DNA of 64,000 nt. It comes from Streptomyces sp. NBC_01198 (lineage in GTDB: Bacteria > Actinomycetota > Actinomycetes > Streptomycetales > Streptomycetaceae). The translations under genes and the position numbers were made by a program. The DNA lies in the NCBI RefSeq assembly GCF_036010485.1, contig NZ_CP108568.1, positions 4,843,001 to 4,907,000 on the forward strand, written 5' to 3'. Below the pieces are notes generated by a model. The model made no database searches, had not been told where the DNA came from, and saw nothing but the letters and a program-made list of their open reading frames with translations. This document shows, piece by piece, positions 57,821 through 64,000 of this stretch. Every line of letters starts with the position of its first letter. Position 1 is the stretch's first letter.

Positions 57821-58651
57821 TCAGCGGTTCAGCCGGCGGGCGTAGGCCCGGCGGGCCGCCCAGACTCCGGCGGCGGTGAGTGCGAGCAGGTAGCCGATGT
57901 GCACGGCGGTGGCACCGGTATGTGCGTGGCCGAGGGCGGCCGCGCGGGTCAGCTGCACGCCCTGGTAGAGCGGCGTGCAGGCGGCCACCGACCGCAGCCA
58001 GTGCGGGAGTTGGCTCACCGGGAAGAACGTGCCGGAGAACATGTAGAGCGGCATCACCACGAAGCGGTAGAGCCCGTTGAGGCGGCTCTGCCGTTCCACG
58101 GCCACCGCCCAGGCCATCAGCGGCGCGGCGAAGGCCATCCCGGTGAGCAGCACTGGGCCGGCGGTGAGCAGCGCGCGGAGCGGGCCGACGACCCCGAAGG
58201 CGACGACCACCGCCAGGAAGAGCAGCCCGCTGAGCAGCACCCGGAAGGCCACGAAGAGCAGGTGCCCCGCGAGGATGTCGGCGGGTCGCATCGGAGTGGC
58301 CGCGGCCGCCGGGTAGTTGCCGCGGGCGCGGGACGACTGGAAGACGGGGAAGGCGCCTTCGATGAAGCCGTTCTGCATCGCGGAGGCGGCGAGCAGGCCG
58401 GGGGCGAGGAAGTCGAGATAGGGCGTACCCGCCAGGTAGCCGCTGTGGTTGGCGTCCACCAGCTTGCCCAGGCCCGCGCCCATCGCGGCCAGGAAGAGCA
58501 GCGGGTTGGCCACGCTCATCACGACGGTGCCGCGCCATATGCGGCGGTAGCGGCGCATCCAGTAGCCGAACTCGCGCAGCGCGGGGACCCGGGCGACCAG
58601 GGAGTCGAGCAAGTCGGCGGCCGGCGGGGCGGTTTCCGTGGTGGTGGTCAT
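57821..58651 (-). CDS. ABC-2 type permease subunit (DrrB/NodJ-like), first
   Basis: The product is 276 aa with six helices. PYLDFLAPGLLAASAMQNGFIEGAFPVFQSSRARGNYPAAAATPMRPADILAGHL is the ABC-2 signature, and SGTFFPVSQLPHWLRSVAACTPLYQGVQLTRAAALG follows. It is preceded by the ATPase gene (1-bp gap). The set exports an unknown, probably hydrophobic, molecule. Confidence 0.9.
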   Translation of the reverse strand: MTTTTETAPPAADLLDSLVARVPALREFGYWMRRYRRIWRGTVVMSVANPLLFLAAMGAGLGKLVDANHSGYLAGTPYLDFLAPGLLAASAMQNGFIEGAFPVFQSSRARGNYPAAAATPMRPADILAGHLLFVAFRVLLSGLLFLAVVVAFGVVGPLRALLTAGPVLLTGMAFAAPLMAWAVAVERQSRLNGLYRFVVMPLYMFSGTFFPVSQLPHWLRSVAACTPLYQGVQLTRAAALGHAHTGATAVHIGYLLALTAAGVWAARRAYARRLNR

Positions 58652-58652
58652 C

Positions 58653-59651
58653 TCAGTCCACCAGCGTCCGGCCGGTGAGGGTGAGGAAGACGTCTTCGAG
58701 CCCGGCCCGCCGCACCAGCGCGGTCAGCGGCTCGACTCCCGCACGGTGCACGGCCGCGAGCGCGTCCTCACCGTCGTCGGCGTAGACCAGCAGCCGGTCG
58801 GGCAGCACTTCGACGCGGTCACCGATGCCGTCGAGCAGGCCGGTGACCTCCTGCTGCCGGTCCGGCGGGAAGCGCAACTCCAGCACCTCGCGGGTGCAAT
58901 GGCGGGCGATCAGTTCGAGCGGGCTGCCCTCGGCGACGATCCGGCCGTGGTCCATCACCACGATCCGGTCGCACAACTGCTCGGCCTCGTCCATGTAGTG
59001 CGTGGTCAGCAGCAGCGTCACGCCCTGCTGCTTGAGCCGGAACAGCCGCTCCCAGAGCAGATGCCTGGCCTGCGGGTCGAGGCCGGTCGTCGGCTCGTCG
59101 AGCAGCAGGATCTCCGGCCGGTTGATCAGCGAGCGGGCGATCGTCAGCCGCCGCCGCATCCCGCCGGACAGCGCCTCCACCTGCTCGTCCGCCTTGTCCG
59201 CGAGCCGCGCGAAGTCCAGCAGCTGGGCGGCGCGTTCACGGATCACCGCGCGTGGCAGGCCGAAGTAGCGCCCGTAGACGAGCAGGTTCTCCCGCACGGT
59301 CAACTCGGTGTCGAGCGTGTCGTCCTGCGGTACGGACCCGAGCCGGGCGCGGATGGCCGGGCCCTGGGTCGCCGGGTCCATCCCCAGCACGCGCAGCCGG
59401 CCGCCCGATACCGGCGAGACGGCGGCGATCATGCGCATCGTCGTGGACTTGCCCGCGCCGTTCGGCCCGAGAAAGCCGAACGCCTCGCCGCGCCGCACGG
59501 TGAAGTCGATCCCCGCCACCGCCTCGGTCGGCGCGCCCTCCCCGCGCGGGCTGTGCACCTTGCGCAGCCCTGCCGCCTCGATCAACGCCACGGTCGCGGT
59601 CTCGGGCGGTGCCTCCGCCTGCGGTCCTTCTGCCGTGCCCTGCTCGGCCAC
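58653..59651 (-). CDS. ABC exporter ATPase (DrrA-like)
   Basis: The product is 332 aa. Walker A is FLGPNGAGKSTTMRMI, Q-loop QDDTLDTELTVRENL, signature EALSGGMRRRLTIARSL, Walker B ILLLDEPTTGLDPQAR, switch TTHYMDEAEQL, plus the DrrA-type C-terminal domain. GTG 59651 (VAEQGTAEG) has GGGAGGG upstream; the frame is open to 59708 without a site. First gene of the ATPase-permease-permease operon. Confidence 0.92.
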   Translation of the reverse strand: MAEQGTAEGPQAEAPPETATVALIEAAGLRKVHSPRGEGAPTEAVAGIDFTVRRGEAFGFLGPNGAGKSTTMRMIAAVSPVSGGRLRVLGMDPATQGPAIRARLGSVPQDDTLDTELTVRENLLVYGRYFGLPRAVIRERAAQLLDFARLADKADEQVEALSGGMRRRLTIARSLINRPEILLLDEPTTGLDPQARHLLWERLFRLKQQGVTLLLTTHYMDEAEQLCDRIVVMDHGRIVAEGSPLELIARHCTREVLELRFPPDRQQEVTGLLDGIGDRVEVLPDRLLVYADDGEDALAAVHRAGVEPLTALVRRAGLEDVFLTLTGRTLVD

Positions 59652-59801
59652 TGTCGCCCTCCCGTACGTGCCCGCTGCCCGCTCGGGCGGGCGGCCGGGA
59701 CATCCCACCAGAGGGGTGCCGCAAAATCAACGAGTTTTTCCGCAAGAACGCGACTCGGGGCAGTAATCTGTACGCAGCTGGGCCGGCTTTGGTGCAGCCC
59801 G

Positions 59802-62708
59802 TCACGGCTGACAGCTGAGTGCCGCCTGCGCGTCGTGCAGCTTCTGCCGCAGCGGCCCCAGCGCGGCGGGATCCAGCGCCAGCACGGTGTCGAGCTCGGC
59901 CAGATCGTCCAGCGCGTCGCGGATGTGCCAGACGCGCGGCCCGCACGCCAGGAACCGGTCCAGCTCGGCAGCGGCCTCGTTCCACTCGCCCAGGGCGCAG
60001 TGGACCGCCATCAACTGCGCCCGCACCCGGCCCCCCGGGGAGTCTCCGGCCGATGCCTCAGCGGCAAGCAGCTCCCTTGCCGTTCGCCAGTGATCGGGCT
60101 CTTCCGGCCTGCCGAGCAGGTGCAGGATGAGCGCCATATCCGCGTGGTACGCAGCGTCGCCGGCGTCGAGCTCGATGGCCCGGCTGAGCTCGGCGAAGGC
60201 CTCCTCGTAGCGTCCGACGGCGCGGCAGGTCCGCCCGCGGCTGGCGATATTCCAGTCGCTGGCGGGGTTGAGTTGGATGGCGCGGTCGAAGTCGGTGAGG
60301 GCGTCGTCGTAGTTTCCGGCGAGGCGGTGGGTCTCGCCTCGGCTGCCGATCATCCACTTGGCGTTGGGGTTGAGTTCGATGGCGCGGTTGAAGTCGGTGA
60401 GGGCGTCGTCGTACCGCTGCAGCGCGCGGTAGGTCTGTCCTCGGCTGGCGATGGTCCAGTCGCTGGCGGGGTTGAGTTGGATGGCGCGGTTGAAGTCGGT
60501 GAGGGCGTCGTCGTAGTTTCCGGCGAGGCGGTGGGTCTCGCCTCGGGCAGCGACGATCCAGTCGCTGGCGGGGTCGAGTTGGATGGCGCGGTCGTGGTCG
60601 GTGAGGGCGTCCTCGTAGCGACCCAGCGCGCGGTGGGTCTGTCCTCGGCTGGCGATGGCCCAGGCGTATAGGGGGGCGATCTCGATGGCGCGGTTGAAGT
60701 CGGTGAGGGCGTCGTCGTAGTTTCCGGCGAGGCGGTGGGCCTCACCTCGGTTGGCGACGAGCCAGTCGCTGATGTGGTGGAGTTGGATTGCGGCGGTGAA
60801 GTCGGTGAGGGCGTCGTCGTAGCGCTCCAGAGCGCAGTAGGTCAGCCCTCGGCAGGCTATGTTCACGGCCTCGTCGGGTTCGAGTTCGACTGCCCGGGTG
60901 AGGCTGGCGAGGGCCTGGTCGTACTGGCCGGCCAGGCGGTGGGTCTCGCCGCGGCCGTAGTGGGCGCGGGGTAGGTCGGGGGCGAGGGCGAGGGCTGCCG
61001 CGTAGTCGGTGAGGGCCAGGTCGTAGCGGGTCGCCATGCGGTGGTCGCGGCCGCGCAGGGTGTGGGCCAGGGCGCGGGCGGCCGGGGTCAGTTCGGGGGC
61101 CGCCAGCAGGTGGGTGAGGGCGGTGACCGTGCCGTTCGCCTCGTCGCCGGCGGCCACTTGCAGGCGGTTGCCCCAACTGGTCAGCGCGGCGGACGGGCTG
61201 TCGTGGCCGGCCTGGGTGAGGATCTGGGCCCAGCGGCGCAGGACCGGGATGCCCTGGTCGCAGGCTGCCACGAGGTGCGGGAGGGCGGCGGGCCAGCCGG
61301 TGGCCGGGTTGGCGCACAGGCGATGGTAGGCCTCGCTGAGCCGGTGCTCCTGGCCCTCCGGGTCGTCCCCGGGTTCGCGCTCCTCCCGCCAGCGGCGGTA
61401 CGCGTCCGCCAGACGCAGGTGCTGCTGCTGCCACCGGGCGGCAGAACGGCCGCGCTGCAGGCGGAGCATGGGGGTGCGGACCACGTCGTGGTAGCGGGCG
61501 CGGCCCTCCCGGCCGGTCACGAAGGGCAGCCCGCGCAGCCACGTGTACTGCTCGGCGGCCGCCTCGGGGACGGCGGCGCGGTAGACGTCCTCGTCGAGGT
61601 GCAGCGGCAGCGCGCAGGCGAGGGCGGCGTCGCGGCGCGCCGGGTCGGTGATCCACTTCAGGAAGCGGTCGACGGCCGTGTCGGCGGGGTCCTCGACGTC
61701 GGTCGGATCCTGCGGGCGGGTCTGCGCGAGCAGATCGACCAGCACCGGCAGCCGGCCGGTCAGCCGCACGATGACCTCGACGACCTGCTCGTCCACGATG
61801 CCGTGGGCGGCCAGCAGTTCGCGGGCCTCCGCATGGGTGAAGACCTCCAGCGGCACGTCCCAGATGAGCCGCTGGTGGTCGGCCCAGTGGCGGGCGTCGA
61901 GCCGGCCCTGGCCGGAGAGCACCGCGATCACGTTCAGCGGCAGCGTCCCGTACTCCTCGCCGACCAGCACGTCCGACAGCCACTCGTTCAGCAGCGGCCC
62001 GGTGCGCTCGAAGACGTCGAAGAAGAACACCACCCACGGCCGCCGCTCCGCCGCCTTGCCCAGATCCTGGAGGAACACCGGAGTCAGCACCCGTAGGGGC
62101 GAGATGACGAGCTGGACGTCGTCGTGGCTGCGCAGCCGGGAGGCGACCATCGCCCGGAGCCGGTCCGCGCTGTGGTCCAGGCTCTGCGCGACCTGCTGCG
62201 GATCCAGCACGCCGGCCAGCGCCCCCGCGCCGGGCACCGGCAGCATGGACAGGCCGAGAACTCCCGCTTGGGCCACGACGGTTCCGGTCACCGACGCCTG
62301 GCCCGGCACGCTCGGATCGGCCGCGCCGAGCGCCTGGGGAGCGGTCTCCGCCTCGTGGCGGCGCAGCCGGTAGGTGGCCAGCAGATCCTGGAAGGCCCGC
62401 AGCGGCAGCCCCTGGCGCTCCATCTGGACGCCGATCGCCTCCATCGCCTCCAGCGGGCCGTGCACGTCGTCGTCGAGGTAGACCGTCTGCGCCTCCCGCG
62501 CCTGCGCGGCGTTCTCCCACTGCCGGACCAGCGACGTCTTTCCCACACCTGCGTTGCCGTGCACGTGGAAGAGGTACTGGAAGTCCTCGTCCTGCGGATT
62601 GCGCCCGAGGTTGTCGCGGAACATCGTCAGTTTCTCGGTCCGGCCGACGAAACCGCGGGCGGACTTCCGCCGGTTCAGCTCCTGCCGGGTCACCCGCTGC
62701 CTGGCCAT
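59802..62708 (-). CDS. STAND-type AAA/NTPase with tandem TPR array
   Basis: The product is 968 aa. FVGRTEKLTMFRDNL (about 20-34) and Walker A GNAGVGKTSL (51-60) begin an NTPase domain; a Walker B-like WVVFFFDVFERTG lies near 226. A helical middle section (winged-helix-like region with RARYHDVVRTPMLRL) leads to about nine TPRs between residues 560 and 830, with alternating units RGETHRLAGNYDDALTDF and RGQTHRALGRYEDALTDH. The C-terminus is helical. Such STAND proteins act as inducible sensors or scaffolds. ATG 62708 has GGGAG upstream. It is divergent from the zinc peptidase. Confidence 0.85.
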   Translation of the reverse strand: MARQRVTRQELNRRKSARGFVGRTEKLTMFRDNLGRNPQDEDFQYLFHVHGNAGVGKTSLVRQWENAAQAREAQTVYLDDDVHGPLEAMEAIGVQMERQGLPLRAFQDLLATYRLRRHEAETAPQALGAADPSVPGQASVTGTVVAQAGVLGLSMLPVPGAGALAGVLDPQQVAQSLDHSADRLRAMVASRLRSHDDVQLVISPLRVLTPVFLQDLGKAAERRPWVVFFFDVFERTGPLLNEWLSDVLVGEEYGTLPLNVIAVLSGQGRLDARHWADHQRLIWDVPLEVFTHAEARELLAAHGIVDEQVVEVIVRLTGRLPVLVDLLAQTRPQDPTDVEDPADTAVDRFLKWITDPARRDAALACALPLHLDEDVYRAAVPEAAAEQYTWLRGLPFVTGREGRARYHDVVRTPMLRLQRGRSAARWQQQHLRLADAYRRWREEREPGDDPEGQEHRLSEAYHRLCANPATGWPAALPHLVAACDQGIPVLRRWAQILTQAGHDSPSAALTSWGNRLQVAAGDEANGTVTALTHLLAAPELTPAARALAHTLRGRDHRMATRYDLALTDYAAALALAPDLPRAHYGRGETHRLAGQYDQALASLTRAVELEPDEAVNIACRGLTYCALERYDDALTDFTAAIQLHHISDWLVANRGEAHRLAGNYDDALTDFNRAIEIAPLYAWAIASRGQTHRALGRYEDALTDHDRAIQLDPASDWIVAARGETHRLAGNYDDALTDFNRAIQLNPASDWTIASRGQTYRALQRYDDALTDFNRAIELNPNAKWMIGSRGETHRLAGNYDDALTDFDRAIQLNPASDWNIASRGRTCRAVGRYEEAFAELSRAIELDAGDAAYHADMALILHLLGRPEEPDHWRTARELLAAEASAGDSPGGRVRAQLMAVHCALGEWNEAAAELDRFLACGPRVWHIRDALDDLAELDTVLALDPAALGPLRQKLHDAQAALSCQP
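60241..60954 (-). repeat. Seven 102-bp TPR-coding tandem units in an A/B alternating array
   Basis: Unit boundaries fall at 60241, 60343, 60445, 60547, 60649, 60751 and 60853, each 102 bp (34 codons). A units encode RGETHRLAGNYDDALTDF and B units RGQTHRALGRYEDALTDH-like sequences. A-units at 60241, 60445 and 60649 are nearly identical over most of their length at DNA level, so a 204-bp A+B module has been duplicated. Confidence 0.85.
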
Positions 62709-62918
62709 CCCGCTGCTCCCTTGCCGTCGGCGCCCGCACGCCGGGCTGCTCCGCTCCCGCGCCGCCATTGTCCAGCGCCCCAACGCCCGCCGCCCGTACT
62801 TCACTTGACCCGGCCCGTTCTACGCCACCGGCCCGGTGCCGGATGGGGTCCCTGGGAGGGGGTAGGCGAGCGGGGCGACGCTGGGCGGGCCGGCGCGCTG
62901 CCTGAGGAGAGTCAGCGG

Positions 62919-63833
62919 ATGGAGTTCGACGACAATGCCGGCCTGGACACCTCCGAGGTCCAGGACAACAGGGGCGGCGGGGCGCTGGGCGGGATCCCCG
63001 GTGGCGGGAGGACCGTGGGCGGTGGGGTGGTCGGGCTGCTGGTGGTGATCGCCTCGGTGGTCTTCGGGGTGAACCCGGGCGTGTTCAGCTCCGACAGCAG
63101 CAGCAGCAGCAGCAGCGGTACCGGTACGGGCGCCGGCGCCACCGGTTCCGGCGACCTCGCGGCGAACTGCCGCACCGGCGCGGACGCCAACACCAAGGAC
63201 GAGTGCCGCGTCGTCGCCGTGGTCGACAGCGTGCAGGAGTTCTGGAAGGACACCGAGGAGGCCGGCGGGAAGTCGTACACCCAGGCCCCGACCCTGCTGT
63301 TCACCGGCAGCGTGAACACCGGCTGCGGGAACGCGACGTCCGACGTCGGGCCCTTCTACTGCTCCGCCGACGACAAGGTCTACCTGGACCTCGGCTTCTT
63401 CGACGAGCTCACCAGCAAATTCGGCGCCAAGGGCGGCCCCTTCGCCGAGGCCTACGTCATCGCGCACGAATACGGGCACCACATCCAGGACTTGAGCGGC
63501 ACCATCTCCCGGGGCAGCGGCGAGGGCCAGAACAGCGGCTCGGTGAAACTGGAGCTCCAGGCCGACTGCTACGCCGGGGTGTGGGCCCACCACGCCACCA
63601 CCACCCCGGATCCCAAGAGCGGAAAGCCGCTGATCACCGAACTGACCCAGGCCGACATCAACCTGGGCCTGGACGCGGCCGCCGCCGTGGGGGACGACCG
63701 CATCCAGCAGAAGTACCAGGGCAAGGTCACCCCGGACACCTGGACCCACGGCTCCGCGGCACAGCGCCAGCAGTGGTTCAGCACGGGGTACAGGTCGGGC
63801 AAGGCCGCGAGTTGCGACACCTTCGGCCAGTGA
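62919..63833 (+). CDS. Neutral zinc metallopeptidase (YpfJ family), membrane anchored
   Basis: The product is 304 aa. A short Asp/Gly-rich cytoplasmic start, one membrane helix (VVGLLVVIASVVFGV, about 38-54), a Ser/Gly/Thr linker, then the YpfJ-type domain. HEYGHHIQDLSG (around residue 182) is the zinc site, and LELQADCYAGVWAHH the downstream Glu motif. Cys residues (NCRTGADANTKDECRV, NTGCGN, YCSADD) suggest an extracytoplasmic location. ATG 62919 has GAGGAG upstream. Divergent from the STAND ATPase across 210 bp. Confidence 0.9.
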   Translation: MEFDDNAGLDTSEVQDNRGGGALGGIPGGGRTVGGGVVGLLVVIASVVFGVNPGVFSSDSSSSSSSGTGTGAGATGSGDLAANCRTGADANTKDECRVVAVVDSVQEFWKDTEEAGGKSYTQAPTLLFTGSVNTGCGNATSDVGPFYCSADDKVYLDLGFFDELTSKFGAKGGPFAEAYVIAHEYGHHIQDLSGTISRGSGEGQNSGSVKLELQADCYAGVWAHHATTTPDPKSGKPLITELTQADINLGLDAAAAVGDDRIQQKYQGKVTPDTWTHGSAAQRQQWFSTGYRSGKAASCDTFGQ

Positions 63834-63840
63834 CCGTGTC

Positions 63841-64000
63841 CTAGGCGTCCGGGCAGACCGGGACGGGGCCGAGGTTGTCGATGTAGCGTGCGGTGGCCCA
63901 GCCGGCCGGGTCCTGATCGAGGCGGTACCAGAGGGAGTTGCCCTCGACGTCCTCGCCGGTGGTCTTGCAGGTGAGGGCGACGGTCCGGCCGGGCCGGAGG
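63841..64000 (-). CDS. SH3-domain protein, C-terminal fragment (rest outside window)
   Basis: Reading the minus strand from the window end gives 52 codons to TAG at 63841. The C-terminus reads GRTVALTCKTTGEDVEGN, then SLWYRLDQDPAGWATARYID and NLGPVPVCPDA. This fits a bacterial SH3 (SH3b) domain as in secreted streptomycete proteins, with a possible CK...VC disulfide. It converges on the zinc peptidase stop with a 7-bp gap. The start and the rest of the protein are outside the window. Confidence 0.7.
   Translation of the reverse strand, partial: LRPGRTVALTCKTTGEDVEGNSLWYRLDQDPAGWATARYIDNLGPVPVCPDA

Noticed and set aside
60241..60954. CRISPR-like regularly spaced repeats
   Set aside because: Period is exactly 102 bp in frame with 34-residue TPRs; there are no spacers of unrelated sequence.
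1..64000. tRNA, rRNA, att site or prophage
   Set aside because: No cloverleaf with conserved GTTCRANNC arm, no rRNA signature, no integrase or phage structural gene could be found by reading.

Overview
The window is very GC-rich actinobacterial DNA. Its gene content is that of a Streptomycetaceae chromosome: Streptomyces or a close relative such as Streptacidiphilus, Kitasatospora or Actinacidiphila. Evidence includes many GTG/TTG starts, ATGA/GTGA-coupled operons, a stand-alone groEL with HrcA-type operators, an XRE regulator/DUF397 pair, a DasR-like site in front of nagK-nagA, SigJ-like and MprF-like proteins, and many copies of a streptomycete-type intergenic GCGCAGTTCCCCGCGCCCCT repeat. 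About 60 protein genes can be supported. I see no tRNA, rRNA, CRISPR array, transposase or phage gene.

Left part (1-36.7 kb): a truncated ABC-2/YhgE-like membrane protein; an MreB-like actin homologue coupled to a small membrane protein; dodecin; a membrane pseudokinase; glutamate decarboxylase; a GT29 (sialyltransferase-like) gene coupled to a glycosyltransferase-TPR-pyruvyltransferase fusion; wrbA; an orphan sugar-ABC ATPase divergent from dedA and a thrE-type exporter; then a housekeeping block of dacB, ppa, a zincin-like protein, tilS, hpt, ftsH, folE, an MprF-like lysyltransferase, folP, an NTF2-like protein, folB, folK and DUF3180. A cysteine-codon leader peptide precedes a cysteine dioxygenase/rhodanese pair. 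An ECF41 (SigJ) sigma factor, an orphan nuoD, an epimerase and hypothetical genes follow.

Middle part (36.8-53 kb): a PfkB sugar kinase, nagA and nagK (GlcNAc use); otsB and otsA (trehalose) meeting tail to tail; gpgS (glucosylglycerate); a SAM-I riboswitch in front of a threonine-synthase-like gene coupled to a MoaD/ThiS sulfur carrier; a cold-shock gene; groEL; a lipoprotein; and murQ with its RpiR-type regulator (MurNAc recycling). Amino-sugar recycling, compatible solutes and stress functions dominate here.

Right part (53-64 kb): DUF4031, a membrane SpoIIE-type phosphatase, the XRE/DUF397 pair, an HD-domain protein, a three-gene DrrA/DrrB-like ABC exporter, a large STAND-type ATPase with a tandemly duplicated TPR array, a divergent YpfJ-type zinc peptidase, and the end of an SH3-domain protein.

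The most interesting observation is the SAM-riboswitch / threonine-synthase-like / MoaD operon. It reads like a sulfur-carrier-dependent homocysteine synthase rather than a plain threonine synthase. Other highlights are the cysteine attenuator, the four-half-site HrcA array, the two-module TPR array and the two subtypes of the dispersed palindromic repeat.
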